Positions 1-11,534 are shown, numbered from the stretch's first letter. The stretch: 64,000 nt of DNA from Lactimicrobium massiliense (GCF_900343155.1 NZ_OUNG01000002.1:1-64000), one strand, 5' to 3'. Translations and numbers: made by a program. Notes: generated from the sequence alone by a model not told the origin.

Positions 1-104
1 CGCCACTCGGTCAACCCAGCAAGCTGGGTCTTCCTCGTTCGACTTGCATGTATTAGGCACGCCGCCAGCGTTTATCCTGAGCCAGGATCAAACTCTTCAT
101 TTGA
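1..104 (-). rRNA. rrs: 16S ribosomal RNA, 5' end (partial)
   Basis: The reverse complement reads AGAGTTTGATCCTGGCTCAG followed by the conserved start of 16S rRNA up to the V1 hairpin, where the window ends. The mature 5' end is placed about 8 bases before AGAGTTTGAT, so position 104 is approximate. Only about 100 bases of roughly 1.5 kb are present. The gene is read leftwards out of the window, downstream of glmS but from its own promoter. Confidence 0.97.
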
Positions 105-222
105 CTTGTGCTCACCTGATTACTTACAATCAGGATTTCTTATAAACTCATTGACGTTGTTTGTGTTCTAATCTTTCTGTTCAGTTTTCAAAGATCTGCG
201 CTCGCTTCCTTCTCAGAAGCAG
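105..222 (-). promoter_or_regulatory. 16S rRNA leader with boxA-type antitermination element
   Basis: On the minus strand the leader contains GATCTTTGAAAACTGA (about 182-197), the usual Firmicutes boxA-like sequence of rRNA operons bound by NusB/S10 antitermination factors. It is followed by a perfect 7-bp hairpin, CCTGATT/AATCAGG (115-134), just before the 16S start. This hairpin may be boxB-like or part of the RNase III processing stem. The boxA call rests on sequence likeness. Confidence 0.7.
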
Positions 223-229
223 CTTGTTA

Positions 230-258
230 ATAGTACTGCTGCACACAAGAAGTGTCAA
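230..258 (-). promoter_or_regulatory. rRNA operon promoter
   Basis: Minus-strand TTGACA (258-253), 17-bp spacer, TACTAT (235-230). It lies about 125 bases before the mature 16S start, with the boxA leader in between, as expected for an rRNA promoter. Confidence 0.6.
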
Positions 259-771
259 CTGTTTTTTCAGAAGTTATTGGAAACTCATGATCTTTATCAG
301 AAGTACTTCTTTTGTGAGCATTTGTAAGATAGCACTAATTCACGCCAATGTAAAGGAAAACATAGCATTTATGCATGCTTTTTGTAAGATTCGCATCCTT
401 TCGCCTTCCGAAATATTCAGAAACTTCTGTGTCCTGGATATATGATTTTCAAGATGGGAAAATTTTGCTGTTTCTGCATTAAGGTTTTCAGCTGATCCAG
501 CCCATTACAATGCTGCATGTATTCTGTATTTACAGATCACATGCCCATTCAGATCCGTGAATGCGCATCGGTTTCTATCAGGCAGCCGGGCAGGTTAAAC
601 CTGCATTCATTGCCGGTGAATTTTCAACTCATGCAATTATCGACTTTTAGTGGTGTCAGGAACCCAGATATCAGCCAGAGCCCGAATTTCCATGAGGATC
701 AGATGATTCCCATGTAGTTGTACCAGCTGGTTTTCATCATTCGTTATTAGCTGTGATCCATCTTCCACATG
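259..771. other. Intergenic region without a supported gene
   Basis: This stretch lies between the glmS terminator and the rRNA promoter. Short open frames exist on both strands (for example 517-717 plus and 637-798 minus), but none has a convincing ribosome-binding site or a recognisable product. A small hairpin GCAGG/CCTGC is seen near 591-605 without a T-tract. I see no tRNA, repeat or riboswitch here. Confidence 0.5.
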
Positions 772-803
772 AAAAGGCACACAGTCCTGATGGACCATGT
801 GCC
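772..803 (-). terminator. glmS terminator
   Basis: Minus-strand hairpin GGCACA/TGTGCC with an inner GTCC-ATCA-GGAC stem, followed by TTTT, about 27 bases after the glmS stop codon. Confidence 0.75.
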
Positions 804-829
804 CTTGCTGTATCTCTTGGTTTATGATC

Positions 830-2671
830 TTACTCTACGGTAACACTCTTGGCCAGGTTTCTGGGTTTATCCACATTCAGGCCCTTTGCCACACTGAGGT
901 AGTATGCCAGCAGCTGCAGCGGCACAATGGCCAGTGATGTTGTGAAGTGCTCATCAGTTCTTGGAATATACACAGTGAAGTCGGCAGTGTCCTCAATGGC
1001 ATAGTTGCCATAGGTTGTCACGCCCATCAGATAAGCGCCTCTGGACTTGACTTCTACCATGTTGGAAACTGTCTTTTCAAACAGTTTCTGCTGTGTGCAG
1101 ACGCCAATGACAAGGGTGCCGTCTTCGATCAGTGAGATCGTGCCGTGCTTTAATTCACCTGCAGCATATGCCTCAGAATGAATGTAGCTGATCTCCTTGA
1201 GCTTGAGGGAGCCTTCCATACTGATCGCATAATCCAGGCCTCTGCCGATAAAGAACACATCATGGGCATTGGCATACTTGGCCGCAAACCACTGGATTCT
1301 CTCCTTATCTTCCAGAATCTTGCCAATCTTCTCCGGAAGCTGCTGCAGTTCACTGATCAGTTCTGCTTCCTGATCCTCATCAATCTTGCCATTCACCTTG
1401 GCAAGGGCGATGGCAATGACATACATTGCTACCAGCTGGGCACTGTACGCCTTGGTCGTTGCCACGGCAATCTCCGGACCAGCCAGTGTATACAGCACAT
1501 GGTCTGCTTCTCTTGCAATCGAAGAGCCAACCACATTCACAATGCCAAGGGTATCTGCGCCAAGCTGCTTGGCTTCACGCAGTGCAGCCAGAGAATCTGC
1601 TGTTTCACCAGACTGGGAAACAATGATGACTAAGGTATTCGTGGGATCCAGAATCGGATTGCGGTAGCGGAACTCGGATGCCAGCTCAATCCGGACCGGA
1701 ATTCTGGCAAGATCTTCAATGACATACTGGCTGGCTGCACCAACATGGTACGCAGAACCACAGGCAACGATCTCAATATGCTTGTATTTCGCCAGTGTCT
1801 TCTCATCAAGGCCCTGCTCGCTCAGGTCAATCTTACCTTCTTTGATCAAAGAATTCAGTGTATCTCTGACTGCCTTTGGCTGTTCATGGATCTCTTTGAT
1901 CATGAAATGCTCAAAGCCGCCTCTTTCTGCAGCCTGGGCATCCCACTTCACTTGTGAAGGCTCCACCTGTGTTTCTTCACGGTCAATGTCATAGAAGGTA
2001 ACTGTACCCTTACCAAGCTTTGCAATCTGCTGGTTGCCAATGTAATAAACGGTGCGTGTATGATTGATGATGGCAGTCACATCCGATGCCAGGAAGCTTT
2101 CATCCCCAACCGTACCAATGATCAGCGGTGCATCCTTTCTGGCACAGTAAATCTCATCCGGATAGTCATGGAACATCACAGCCAGCGCATAGGTGCCCCG
2201 GATCCGGATCATCGCCCGTGCCAGTGCATCCACAGGACCTTCGTTGTACTTCTTGATATAGTAATCAATCAGCTTGATCGCCACTTCTGTATCGGTATCC
2301 GAATAGAATCTGTAGTCATGGCGCATCAGCTTTTCCTTCAGTTCCTGATAGTTCTCAATGATGCCATTGTGCACACCAACGACATTATGGTCATCGGAAC
2401 AGTGCGGATGGGCATTGAGCTCACTTGGTTCCCCATGGGTAGCCCATCTGGTATGGCCGATGCCGCAGGTGCCGATTAAGGCCTTGCCATCATTTGTTTT
2501 TTCAGCCAGAACCTTCAGTCTGCCCTTTGCTTTGACGATCTCAACATCTTTTTCATGATCTCTGACAGCCAGACCAGCTGAGTCATAGCCGCGGTATTCG
2601 AGTCTTGCCAGGCCATCCAGCAGAATAGGAGCTGCCTGCTGATTCCCAATGTATCCTACAATTCCACACAT
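830..2671 (-). CDS. glmS: Glutamine-fructose-6-phosphate aminotransferase (isomerizing)
   Basis: Makes glucosamine-6-phosphate from fructose-6-phosphate and glutamine, the first step towards UDP-GlcNAc for peptidoglycan; cytoplasmic. The protein begins MCGIVGYIG, giving the class II glutaminase Cys nucleophile once Met is removed. Two SIS sugar isomerase domains follow in the C-terminal half, and the chain ends in the typical KPRNLAKSVTVE. A GTG two codons upstream (2677) is open, but the ATG at 2671 is chosen because Cys must become residue 1 and a GGGG-type ribosome-binding site lies about 10 bases before it. 613 aa is a normal length. No glmS ribozyme is found upstream; a sigma-A-like promoter is. 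It sits downstream of rpoC behind a terminator, so it is a separate unit. Confidence 0.97.
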   Translation of the reverse strand: MCGIVGYIGNQQAAPILLDGLARLEYRGYDSAGLAVRDHEKDVEIVKAKGRLKVLAEKTNDGKALIGTCGIGHTRWATHGEPSELNAHPHCSDDHNVVGVHNGIIENYQELKEKLMRHDYRFYSDTDTEVAIKLIDYYIKKYNEGPVDALARAMIRIRGTYALAVMFHDYPDEIYCARKDAPLIIGTVGDESFLASDVTAIINHTRTVYYIGNQQIAKLGKGTVTFYDIDREETQVEPSQVKWDAQAAERGGFEHFMIKEIHEQPKAVRDTLNSLIKEGKIDLSEQGLDEKTLAKYKHIEIVACGSAYHVGAASQYVIEDLARIPVRIELASEFRYRNPILDPTNTLVIIVSQSGETADSLAALREAKQLGADTLGIVNVVGSSIAREADHVLYTLAGPEIAVATTKAYSAQLVAMYVIAIALAKVNGKIDEDQEAELISELQQLPEKIGKILEDKERIQWFAAKYANAHDVFFIGRGLDYAISMEGSLKLKEISYIHSEAYAAGELKHGTISLIEDGTLVIGVCTQQKLFEKTVSNMVEVKSRGAYLMGVTTYGNYAIEDTADFTVYIPRTDEHFTTSLAIVPLQLLAYYLSVAKGLNVDKPRNLAKSVTVE

Positions 2672-2695
2672 ATTCACTTACCCCTTTTCCTGCCA

Positions 2696-2724
2696 ATTAT
2701 AATACAGAGTAAGTTTGAGTACAA
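2696..2724 (-). promoter_or_regulatory. glmS promoter
   Basis: Minus-strand TTGTAC (2724-2719), 17-bp spacer, perfect TATAAT (2701-2696). It lies between the rpoC terminator and the glmS start, about 25 bases before the ATG. Confidence 0.65.
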
Positions 2725-2753
2725 AGTTTGTATTTTTCAACAATATCCTGCCG

Positions 2754-2797
2754 ATAAAAAAAGGCCTCCGGATGAAATGACTTTCATCCAAAGGTCT
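2754..2797 (-). terminator. rpoBC operon terminator
   Basis: Long minus-strand hairpin with inner arms GGATGAAA/TTTCATCC and outer AGACCT/AGGCCT pairing, followed by a run of seven T, directly after the rpoC stop codon. Confidence 0.9.
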
Positions 2798-2806
2798 CTT
2801 TGATGA

Positions 2807-5800
2807 TTATTCAGCTTCAGAAGCCTTGCTATCGTCTTCTTCTGTACCTGTATTGAGGATATCATCCGGCAGCTTCTGCACATTGTTTGCAGCAACTTCG
2901 GCATTTCTTTCCTCACGGGCAGCCTTGAGCTGGGCAGCACGTGCCTTGATGCGGCGTGTTGTCTCACGGTCAAAGTCACGGCCAGTACCAGCCGGAATGA
3001 GCTTGCCAATGATGACATTCTCCTTCAGGCCCTGCAGATGGTCAACCTTACCGCGTACAGCAGCATCGGTCAGCACTCTGGTTGTCTCCTGGAACGAGCA
3101 TGCGGACAGGAAGGAATCGGTTTCGACGGCAGACTTGGAAATACCAAGCAGAATCGGGCCGAACTTGGCCGGTGTCTTGCCTTCATCCAGCAGCTTTTCA
3201 TTGATGGCATTCATATGTGCAAGAGACAGTGTCTGGCCTGCAGACAGACCGGAATCATTGCCTTCGAGCACAATGACCTTCTTGAGCATCTGACGGATCA
3301 TGACTTCCAGATGCTTATCAGAGATATCGATGGACTGTGCAGAGTAAACCTTCTTGACTTCCTTGAGGATGTACTCCTGAACAGCTCTGACACCAGCAAC
3401 TTCCAGCAGTTCCTTCGGTGCAATCTGACCTTCTGTCAGCTTTTCACCAGCCTTGACCTTGGTGCCAACCTTGATCCATGGACGAATGACCTGCGTCAGG
3501 TCGCACTTATGCTCAATGCTTTCCTTTTCACCTGTTACAGTGACGATCATACCCGTGTGGTTATCCTGTTCACGGATGTCGGAAACGACACCGTCAATCT
3601 TGGAGATCACCGCAACACCCTTCGGTGTACGTGCTTCGAACAATTCCTCGACACGCGGAAGACCCTGTGTGATATCACCATTCTGGGTCGCAACACCGCC
3701 GGTATGGAAGTTACGCATGGTCAGCTGCGTACCAGGTTCACCAATCGCCTGGGCAGCCATGATACCAACAGCTTCTCCCTCTTCGACCAGGTTGCCGGTA
3801 GCCATGTTCTTGCCATAGCACTTGCGGCAGATACCATTGGCAGCTTCGCATGTGAAGACATTACGGATGTATGCCTGCTTGACGCCCGCATCCACACACT
3901 TCTGCGCCAGTTCATCTGTGATGTACTGGTCTGCATCTACAATCACTTCACCTGTCTTAGGATCGGTGATCGGCTGCTGTGTATAACGGCCGACGATACG
4001 ATCATAGAACTTTTCGATCACGGAGTTGTTCTTCTGATCGATGATATCTTCTACCAGGTATGCCTTGTCGGTACCGCAGTCGTCCTCGGAAATGATGACT
4101 TCCTGGGCAACATCGACCAGACGTCTTGTCAGATAACCAGATTCAGCGGTCTTCAAAGCGGTATCGGTAAGTCCCTTACGGACACCATGGGTGGAAATGA
4201 AGAATTCGGATACGCTCATGCCTTCACGGAAGCACGATGTAATCGGGACTTCGATGATGGAAGGCTGATATTCCTTCTTACTCTTGGACTGGGTAGGACG
4301 GGCCATCAGACCACGCATACCAGCCAGCTGGGTGAAGTGGTTCTTGTTGCCACGGGCACCAGAGACAGCCATCATGTTGATCGGGTTCATACGCGGCAGA
4401 GATGCCATCAGCGTATCACCGACTTTATCCTTGACAGCAGCCCACAGTTCCTGATAAGCACGGTCCCACTCCTGCATGGTCAGCAGGCCTCTGTCTCTTA
4501 AACGATTGAGCTCATCAGCCTTCTTACGGCCTTCTTCAACCATTTCTTCCTTGTGCGGTGCAACCTTGATGTCACTCAGGGCAACGGTCATACCGGCAAC
4601 AGTAGAGTACAGATAGCCCATATCCTTCAGAGAGTCGAGGATATCGGATGTACCGTGTGTCTTATACTTGTCAAACACAGCAGCGATCAGATTGCCAAGG
4701 TCCTTCTTCTTGAACTCACCATGAATTCTTCTAGAGGCAAATTCCTTGGTAATATCAGTGCCCATCGGTACAAAGTCATCATCCGGCGTCACCTTCAGAT
4801 TAGCTGCATTTGTTTCATTCAAATACGGGAAATCCGACGGGAAGACACTGTTGAAGATGATCTTGCCGACAGATGTCAGCAGATAGCATTCATTCTGATG
4901 CTCTGTGAAGCATGTCTTGCCAACAGTCTTTGCCGGCAGGGCAATACGGCTGTGCAGATGCACAACACCAGTCTGATACGCCATCAGAACTTCATTGGGA
5001 TCCTTGAAGACATGGCCTTCATTGTCACCATATCTTCTCCATCTGGCAGCCTCGCTCTTTTCGCCAAGGTTCTCCAGGGCATCTGCCTTGTTATAGAACT
5101 CCTGTGCGGTTTCTTCCATGTTCAGATAGAAGTTGCCAAGCACGAGGTCCTGTCCAGGTGTAACGATCGGTTTACCATCCTTCGGGCCCAGAATGTTATT
5201 GGAACCAAGCATGAGAACTTCCGTCTCAGCTCTTGCCATCTCACCAAGCGGGAGATGGACAGCCATCTGGTCACCATCGAAGTCGGCGTTGAATGCCGGG
5301 CAGACCAGCGGATGGACACGGATTGCACGTCCTTCAACCAGGATCGGGAAGAATGCCTGAATACCAAGTCTGTGCAGTGTCGGTGCACGGTTCAGGAATA
5401 CCGGGTGGTCTGCAATGACCTTTTCAACAACATCCCAGACACGCGGATCCAGTCTGGCAATGAGCTTTTCAGCAGTCTTCGGGTTGGAGGCAATGTTCTG
5501 GTTAACCAGTTCGTTGATCACGAACGGCTTGTACAGGTTGATTGCCATTTCCTTCGGCAGACCGCACTGCCACATCTTCAGGTACGGGCCGATGGCGATA
5601 ACGGAACGGCCGGAGAAGTCAACACGCTTGCCGAGCAGGTTCTGACGGAAACGTCCCTGCTTACCCTTGAGGGCATGGGACAAAGACTTCAGAGCACGGC
5701 CGCCGGCACCAGTGACCGGCTTGGAACGTCTGCCGTTATCGATCAAAGCATCGACCGACTCCTGCAGCATTCTCTTTTCGTTCTGGACAATGATGGCAGG

Positions 5801-6628
5801 TGTGCCAAGTTCCAGCAGCTTCTTCAGACGGTTGTTACGGGTGATGACACGGCGGTAGAGATCGTTCAGATCACTTGTTGCAAAACGGCCGCCATCCAGC
5901 TGCAGCATCGGTCTTAAATCCGGCGGAATAACCGGCAGAACAGTCAGCACCATCCACTCCGGCTTATTGCCAGAGGTCATGAATGCTTCCACTGTTTCCA
6001 GACGCTTGATCAGCTTCTTGCGCTTGTCACCTTTGGCACCATCCAGTTCCTTCATGATGCCATCATACTCAGCCTGCAGATCTACCTGTTCCAGCAGCGT
6101 CTTGACAGCCTCAGCACCGGTAGCAGCAGTGAAGCTGCCCGGTCCATAAATGGCTGTATTCTCACGGAATTCCTTCTCAGAAAGAATCTGCTTGTAAGCC
6201 AGGCCTGTATCACCCGGATCAGTTACGATCCAGGACACAAAGTAAACAACTTCTTCCAGCTGCTTCGGCGGTACGTTCAGCAGCAGGGACATGCGGCTCG
6301 GAATGCCGCGCAGATACCAGATGTGGGCAACCGGGGCAGCCAGTTCAATGTGACCCATACGTTCACGGCGCACACTGGACTTGGTAACTTCAACACCACA
6401 GCGGTCGCAGACCACACCCTGATAGCGGATCTTCTTGTACTTGCCGCAGGCACATTCCCAGTCCTTGGTCGGACCAAAGATACGCTCACAGAACAAGCCG
6501 TCACGCTCCGGCTTCTGGGAACGGTAGTTGATTGTCTCAGGCTTCTTGACTTCGCCATAAGACCATTCACGAATCTTCTCAGGTGATGCGAGTCCTACTT
6601 TAAAGGCTGTGAAATTGTTGATATTCAT
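2807..6628 (-). CDS. rpoC: DNA-directed RNA polymerase subunit beta'
   Basis: Catalytic subunit of RNA polymerase. Visible features are the N-terminal zinc ribbon with CACGKYKK and CDRCG around residues 60-78, the Mg2+-binding active-site motif NADFDGD near residue 446, and the second Cys cluster ([11 protein letters not shown]). 1273 aa is slightly longer than the roughly 1200 aa of Bacillus. Its ATG overlaps the rpoB stop (TAATG), so the two genes are translationally coupled. The C-terminus is acidic ([13 protein letters not shown]). Confidence 0.98.
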   Translation of the reverse strand: MNINNFTAFKVGLASPEKIREWSYGEVKKPETINYRSQKPERDGLFCERIFGPTKDWECACGKYKKIRYQGVVCDRCGVEVTKSSVRRERMGHIELAAPVAHIWYLRGIPSRMSLLLNVPPKQLEEVVYFVSWIVTDPGDTGLAYKQILSEKEFRENTAIYGPGSFTAATGAEAVKTLLEQVDLQAEYDGIMKELDGAKGDKRKKLIKRLETVEAFMTSGNKPEWMVLTVLPVIPPDLRPMLQLDGGRFATSDLNDLYRRVITRNNRLKKLLELGTPAIIVQNEKRMLQESVDALIDNGRRSKPVTGAGGRALKSLSHALKGKQGRFRQNLLGKRVDFSGRSVIAIGPYLKMWQCGLPKEMAINLYKPFVINELVNQNIASNPKTAEKLIARLDPRVWDVVEKVIADHPVFLNRAPTLHRLGIQAFFPILVEGRAIRVHPLVCPAFNADFDGDQMAVHLPLGEMARAETEVLMLGSNNILGPKDGKPIVTPGQDLVLGNFYLNMEETAQEFYNKADALENLGEKSEAARWRRYGDNEGHVFKDPNEVLMAYQTGVVHLHSRIALPAKTVGKTCFTEHQNECYLLTSVGKIIFNSVFPSDFPYLNETNAANLKVTPDDDFVPMGTDITKEFASRRIHGEFKKKDLGNLIAAVFDKYKTHGTSDILDSLKDMGYLYSTVAGMTVALSDIKVAPHKEEMVEEGRKKADELNRLRDRGLLTMQEWDRAYQELWAAVKDKVGDTLMASLPRMNPINMMAVSGARGNKNHFTQLAGMRGLMARPTQSKSKKEYQPSIIEVPITSCFREGMSVSEFFISTHGVRKGLTDTALKTAESGYLTRRLVDVAQEVIISEDDCGTDKAYLVEDIIDQKNNSVIEKFYDRIVGRYTQQPITDPKTGEVIVDADQYITDELAQKCVDAGVKQAYIRNVFTCEAANGICRKCYGKNMATGNLVEEGEAVGIMAAQAIGEPGTQLTMRNFHTGGVATQNGDITQGLPRVEELFEARTPKGVAVISKIDGVVSDIREQDNHTGMIVTVTGEKESIEHKCDLTQVIRPWIKVGTKVKAGEKLTEGQIAPKELLEVAGVRAVQEYILKEVKKVYSAQSIDISDKHLEVMIRQMLKKVIVLEGNDSGLSAGQTLSLAHMNAINEKLLDEGKTPAKFGPILLGISKSAVETDSFLSACSFQETTRVLTDAAVRGKVDHLQGLKENVIIGKLIPAGTGRDFDRETTRRIKARAAQLKAAREERNAEVAANNVQKLPDDILNTGTEEDDSKASEAE

Positions 6629-9600
6629 TACTCGCCCTCCTTATCGTCTCCGCTTTCATCGTCATCATCGCCAAAGCCGACAATGGCAGCTTCCGGAGCG
6701 TCCTCTTCATCAATGTGGTCACGGATGGTCAGATCGCCATTCTCCGCCGCATCGTTGACGATGTTCTGGCGGCTCATGTCGAGTGTTGTCTCTTCACGCA
6801 GCTCTTCCTGCTCCATCTGCTTCAGATCCATCTCATTGCCATCGTCATCCAGCATTCTGACATCCAGAGCCAGAGCCTGCAGTTCATGAACCATGACACG
6901 GAAGGATTCCGGAATGCCCGGCTCAGGCAGATCCTGTCCCTTGACAATTGCTTCATAGGTCTTTGTACGGCCCATGATATCATCAGACTTCACGGTCAGG
7001 ATTTCCTGCAGAACATGGGCAGCACCATATGCTTCCAGAGCCCAGACTTCCATTTCACCAAATCTCTGGCCGCCGTTCTGGGCCTTGCCGCCCAACGGCT
7101 GCTGTGTTACCAGAGAGTAAGGTCCGGTTGCACGGGCATGGAGCTTATCATCGACCATGTGAGCCAGCTTGATCATGTACATCACGCCGACTGCAATTCT
7201 TTCATCAAATGCCTCACCTGTCTGGCCATCATACAGAACGTACTTGCCATCCGGGGAAACATTGGCTTCTTTCATAATGTCACGGAGATCCTCGTTGGAA
7301 ACACCATCGAAGACCGGTGTTGCAAACTTGACATTCAGCTTTCTGGCTGCCATGCCAAGATGCAGCTCAAGCACCTGTCCGATATTCATACGGGAAGGCA
7401 CGCCGAACGGGTTCAGCATGATATCGATCGGGGTACCATCCTCCATGTACGGCATATCCTCAACCGGATTGATGCGGGAAATGACACCCTTGTTGCCATG
7501 ACGGCCAGCCATCTTATCACCTTCAGAAATCTTACGTTTCTGCACGATGTAGACCTTGACGACCTCATTGACTCCCGGCGGCAGTTCATGGTTATCCTTG
7601 CGCTTGAATACTCTCACGCTGTGGACAGTACCAGCCCCGCCATGCGGCACCTTCAGGGAATTGTCACGCACTTCACGGGACTTCTCACCAAAGATGGCCA
7701 GCAGCAGCTTCTCTTCCGGAGATACTTCAGACTGTCCCTTCGGCGTCACCTTGCCAACCAGGATGTCGCCTTCCTTGACGTCGGCGCCAACCATGACAAT
7801 GCCTCTGCCATCCAGATTGCGGCAGGCAGCTTCGGCAACGTTCGGGATATCACGGGTAATCTCTTCCGGACCAAGCTTGGTCTCACGGCATTCGATATCG
7901 TATTCCTCGATATGAACAGATGTGTAGACATCATCGTACTGCATTCTCTCTGACATGATGATGGCATCCTCATAGTTGTAGCCATGCCATGTCATGAAGG
8001 CAACCAGCACGTTCTGACCAAGAGCCAGCTCGCCATTGTACATAGACGGACCATCGGCCAGGATATCACCCTTGTCTACCTTCTCACCATCCCAGACAAT
8101 CGGCTTCTGGTTCAGGCAGGTAGAAGAGTTGGAGCGCTGGTACTTGACCAGCTCATACGTATGTTCATGTCCGTCTTCCTCAGTGACAACAACCTTGGTG
8201 GCATCCACGAAGGAAACAACACCAGGGGCAGTTGCGACACAGGCAGCACCGGAGTCATGGGCAATGGCATATTCCATGCCAGTACCGACATAGGCGCTGT
8301 GCGGATTGAGCAGCGGAACAGCCTGACGCTGCATGTTGGCACCCATCAGGGCACGTGTGCAGTCATCGTTTTCCAGGAAAGGCACGCAGGCCGTCGCAAC
8401 AGATACAATCTGGCGCGGCGAAACGTCGGCATAGTCAACTGTAGAGGCATCCACCATCACAGTTTCACCCTTGATTCTGGCAACAACCTTGTCACCAGCC
8501 AGGTGGCCGTCCTTGATCTCGTTGGCCTGAGCAATGATGTGATCATACTCCTCGTCCACAGCCATGTACTTGATATCATCGGTAACCTTGCCATCAATGA
8601 CCTTGCGGTAAGGTGTCTCGATAAAGCCGTACTCATTCACCTTGGCATAGGATGTCAGGTAGGAAATCAGACCAATGTTCGGTCCTTCAGGTGTCTCAAT
8701 CGGGCAGATACGGCCATAATGAGAGTTGTGAATATCACGGACTTCGAAGCCTGCTCTTTCACGGGTCAGACCGCCCGGACCAAGAGCGGAAATACGGCGC
8801 TTGTTGGAAAGCATAGCCAGCGGGTTTTCCTGATCCATGAACTGAGACAGCTGGGAAGAAGAGAAGAACTCCTTGATCGCTGCTGTCAGCGGACGGATAT
8901 TGGTCAGCTGCTTCGGGGTCAGGCTGCCAGCCTCGGCAATGGACATTCTTTCCTTGACGACTCTCTCCATACGGGAAAGACCGATACGGAACTGGTTCTG
9001 GATCAGCTCTCCGACTGTACGGATACGACGGTTGGACAGCATATCGATATCATCCTGTGTACCGATACCATCCAGCATTGTCAGCTCATAGTTGTACAGT
9101 GCATACATATCACTCATCGTAATTGTGTGCTTCTGGTTGAGCGGATCAATACCGATCAGCTTCACAGCATGACCATCTTCAGCCTTGACCTCAACTTCCT
9201 GTACGCAGGCGCCAACCAGCCATACAGAAATCTCTTCACCAGCCATGACCTTCTTCTGGATGTAATCCTTCTGGGCTGTTGTCAGCTTCAGCGGTGCTTC
9301 ATCCGGAATGTAGCGGTCAGCGACCAGTTCGCCATCCTTATCCAGGACATCTGTGCCATTTTCAGTCAGACGGCCAATGACATACATGCGGGAACCAAGA
9401 TCCAGCACGGCATTGACATTGGCATTGGTCAGCTTCGCAGCCTGACCATAGACGCCTGTCCAGACAGTGACTTCCTTGAACTCTTTGGCAAGATCTGCCA
9501 CGTTCTTCTCACTCAGAACAGTACCGGCATCCAGCTGTGTTTCCTCGCTGCTGCCATCCAGGTCAACGGCCAGGATTCTGCCTACCAGTGCGTTCTTCCA

Positions 9601-10809
9601 TTCTGTGCTCATCACAGCAGTCACCGGATGAGAGAATCTATGGGTGAACGGCAGAGCACGGCAGTTGATGCCCTTGTTGATCTCATCACGCAGCTGATTG
9701 CGTGCTTCCTTGTCAATCAGCTTGTCCTTCGGCCACAGCAGTGTACCATCGGCACCGATCAGATCTTCAACAAGCTCATGACCTTCCATACGGTCCAGAA
9801 TGTTCAGCTTCTTTCTGACCTTGTAGCGTCCTGCCTTGGTCAGATCATAGCGGCGGTAATCAAAGAACTTGGCATCCATCAGGTTCAATGAACCATCGAT
9901 AGTCGCAATTTCATCAGCACGCTGATTTTCATAAACCGAAAGCAGAGCTTCGTTTTTGGTATTGGTCTTATCCGCAGCCAGTGTATTCTTCACTTCTTCA
10001 TAGTCACCGAAGACGGAAGTATACAGCAGCATATAGTCGTTCTGCAGATCACGCGGTTCTTCCGGTACAACAACGTCCTTATGAACCTCGAAGTTCATGG
10101 CCTGCAGGAACTTCTCCATGGCAGTTGTATCATGGGTATCCTCACCCTTCTCCGGATCCAGGGCCATGCCGATCGCCTTGAACAGGATGGTGCTGAGAAT
10201 CTTACGGCGGCGGTCAATGGACACATTCATGATTCTGCCCAGGGCTGCCTTCTTGTCATCAGACATGAATTCCAGCCAGGTGCCGCGGCTCGGAATCAGC
10301 TCGCATGTATACGTATCACGGCCGGTTCTCTCCTCTGAAACAATATCAAAGTAAGCACCCGGGGAACGGACAATCTGCGAAACGATAACACGTTCTGCGC
10401 CGTTGATGATAAAAGTGCCGGTCGGAGTCATCATCGGGAAATCACCGAGGAAGACTTCCTCCCACTTGGTCATGACTTCACCGGTCTCATTGTCCATGAT
10501 CTCCAGTTCCATCTTGGCCTTCAGCTGAGCACTGTAGTTCACCTCACGGTATTTGCACTCGCTGATCGAATATTTCGGTTCACCGAACTCATAGTCCAGG
10601 AACTTCAGACGGATGTTGCCGGCATAGTTGCTGATGGGGTAGATATCGTCAAATACCTCCCTGATGCCTTCCTTCAGAAACCAGTCAAAAGACTTTGTCT
10701 GAATTTCCGTTAAATCCGGAAGATCCAGACCGCTGCTTACTTTTGAATAATCCCTGCGGGATGCTTTCTTGCCGTACTGCACAACGTGGTATGTTTGCTT
10801 ATTCTCCAT
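6628..10809 (-). CDS. rpoB: DNA-directed RNA polymerase subunit beta
   Basis: Beta subunit of RNA polymerase. The fork/rifampicin region ([14 protein letters not shown]) and the C-terminal switch regions are intact. The open frame extends to 10845, but the ATG at 10809 ([10 protein letters not shown]) has GAAAGGA 8 bases upstream and is preferred, giving 1393 aa. This is about 200 aa longer than in Bacillus subtilis; much of the extra length appears to lie about 150-250 residues before the rifampicin cluster, in the lobe region. At the position of E. coli His526 this protein has Asn (codon 8803-8805), a residue linked to rifampicin insusceptibility. The C-terminus is strongly acidic. It has its own promoter inside the end of the preceding gene. 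Confidence 0.98.
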   Translation of the reverse strand: MENKQTYHVVQYGKKASRRDYSKVSSGLDLPDLTEIQTKSFDWFLKEGIREVFDDIYPISNYAGNIRLKFLDYEFGEPKYSISECKYREVNYSAQLKAKMELEIMDNETGEVMTKWEEVFLGDFPMMTPTGTFIINGAERVIVSQIVRSPGAYFDIVSEERTGRDTYTCELIPSRGTWLEFMSDDKKAALGRIMNVSIDRRRKILSTILFKAIGMALDPEKGEDTHDTTAMEKFLQAMNFEVHKDVVVPEEPRDLQNDYMLLYTSVFGDYEEVKNTLAADKTNTKNEALLSVYENQRADEIATIDGSLNLMDAKFFDYRRYDLTKAGRYKVRKKLNILDRMEGHELVEDLIGADGTLLWPKDKLIDKEARNQLRDEINKGINCRALPFTHRFSHPVTAVMSTEWKNALVGRILAVDLDGSSEETQLDAGTVLSEKNVADLAKEFKEVTVWTGVYGQAAKLTNANVNAVLDLGSRMYVIGRLTENGTDVLDKDGELVADRYIPDEAPLKLTTAQKDYIQKKVMAGEEISVWLVGACVQEVEVKAEDGHAVKLIGIDPLNQKHTITMSDMYALYNYELTMLDGIGTQDDIDMLSNRRIRTVGELIQNQFRIGLSRMERVVKERMSIAEAGSLTPKQLTNIRPLTAAIKEFFSSSQLSQFMDQENPLAMLSNKRRISALGPGGLTRERAGFEVRDIHNSHYGRICPIETPEGPNIGLISYLTSYAKVNEYGFIETPYRKVIDGKVTDDIKYMAVDEEYDHIIAQANEIKDGHLAGDKVVARIKGETVMVDASTVDYADVSPRQIVSVATACVPFLENDDCTRALMGANMQRQAVPLLNPHSAYVGTGMEYAIAHDSGAACVATAPGVVSFVDATKVVVTEEDGHEHTYELVKYQRSNSSTCLNQKPIVWDGEKVDKGDILADGPSMYNGELALGQNVLVAFMTWHGYNYEDAIIMSERMQYDDVYTSVHIEEYDIECRETKLGPEEITRDIPNVAEAACRNLDGRGIVMVGADVKEGDILVGKVTPKGQSEVSPEEKLLLAIFGEKSREVRDNSLKVPHGGAGTVHSVRVFKRKDNHELPPGVNEVVKVYIVQKRKISEGDKMAGRHGNKGVISRINPVEDMPYMEDGTPIDIMLNPFGVPSRMNIGQVLELHLGMAARKLNVKFATPVFDGVSNEDLRDIMKEANVSPDGKYVLYDGQTGEAFDERIAVGVMYMIKLAHMVDDKLHARATGPYSLVTQQPLGGKAQNGGQRFGEMEVWALEAYGAAHVLQEILTVKSDDIMGRTKTYEAIVKGQDLPEPGIPESFRVMVHELQALALDVRMLDDDGNEMDLKQMEQEELREETTLDMSRQNIVNDAAENGDLTIRDHIDEEDAPEAAIVGFGDDDDESGDDKEGE

Positions 10810-10843
10810 GTACGCCATCCTTTCACACGCATCTCGTAACGCC

Positions 10844-10862
10844 AAAAAGGGTAGTTTTACCC
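10844..10862 (-). terminator. Attenuator-like hairpin in the rpoB leader
   Basis: Minus-strand GGGTA-AAAC-TACCC hairpin followed by TTTTT, between the rpoB promoter and its start codon. It looks like a weak intrinsic terminator that could tune rpoBC readthrough. The regulatory role is inferred. Confidence 0.5.
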
Positions 10863-10894
10863 CTTACCCAATTTGGATTCTTTTGCAGTTTACT

Positions 10895-10923
10895 ATATTA
10901 ACATTACACATTCAACTTGTCAA
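10895..10923 (-). promoter_or_regulatory. rpoBC promoter
   Basis: Minus-strand TTGACA (10923-10918), 17-bp spacer, TAATAT (10900-10895). The -35 box overlaps the last codons of the rsmC-like gene. The same -10 hexamer and spacing occur at the rplJ and rplK promoters. Confidence 0.75.
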
Positions 10924-11513
10924 TTTTTCATACACTTCAACACCCAGTAGCCCCGGTCACGGCTGATGATCTCACAATTGCCGAACACAGAGAGAAGCTT
11001 TTTCTGGGCACTTTCTGCACCCTGCGCCCGCCGTATGACAGCCAGAAAGATCCCGCCTGCATACAGATGTGCAAAGGCATCTTCAAACATGGGATAAATC
11101 ACTTTCTTGCCCGCCCGGATCGGGGGATTTGTCACGATGGCATCGAAAGAGCCTTCTACGGCCGCATAGCCATCGGAAACAAGTACTGATACCGGCAGTT
11201 CATTTTTTTCTGCGTTGAGCACGGTCAGCTCGCATGCCCGTGGATTGACATCGGCACAGGTGACATGCGCAGAAGGAAACTGTCCCTTCAGGACAATTCC
11301 AATTGCGCCGTACCCGCATCCCATATCAAGGATCTCACCATGAAGATCTTCATGTTCACAGCTTTCAAGCAGGACGAGTGTGCCATAGTCAACGCCGGTT
11401 TTGGAAAAGACGCCGTTGTCAGTGACAAATGTGTATAAATGGCCCGAAAACCGGAAAGAGTGCTCCTTCCGGTTTTCTTTGAGATTTCGGTTGTCAGTGA
11501 AATAGTGTGTCAC
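10920..11513 (-). CDS. Class I SAM-dependent methyltransferase, RsmC/YbxB-like
   Basis: 197 aa. The Rossmann methyltransferase motif I is LDMGCGYGAIGI and the catalytic motif is TNPPIRAGK, typical of N2-guanine rRNA methyltransferases of the RsmC family. B. subtilis has ybxB at the same place between rplL and rpoB, so synteny supports the call. The likely target is 16S rRNA, by family knowledge only. The start is a GTG at 11513 with AGGAG about 11 bases upstream, spaced rather far. Confidence 0.88.
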   Translation of the reverse strand: MTHYFTDNRNLKENRKEHSFRFSGHLYTFVTDNGVFSKTGVDYGTLVLLESCEHEDLHGEILDMGCGYGAIGIVLKGQFPSAHVTCADVNPRACELTVLNAEKNELPVSVLVSDGYAAVEGSFDAIVTNPPIRAGKKVIYPMFEDAFAHLYAGGIFLAVIRRAQGAESAQKKLLSVFGNCEIISRDRGYWVLKCMKN

Positions 11514-11534
11514 TTATATCGATACTCCTGGGCC

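Noticed and set aside
637-798. 53-codon minus-strand frame after glmS (MVHQDCVPFHVEDG...)
   Set aside because: Its start codon lies inside the glmS terminator hairpin, the ribosome-binding site is too close, and no family is recognised.
2672-2806. glmS ribozyme riboswitch
   Set aside because: The space before glmS holds only a terminator and a promoter; no ribozyme core sequence is present.
3038-9891. Very long plus-strand frames opposite rpoC and rpoB (for example 3038-4501 and 7984-9891)
   Set aside because: They mirror the codon bias of the true genes on the other strand, have no ribosome-binding sites and encode no known domain.
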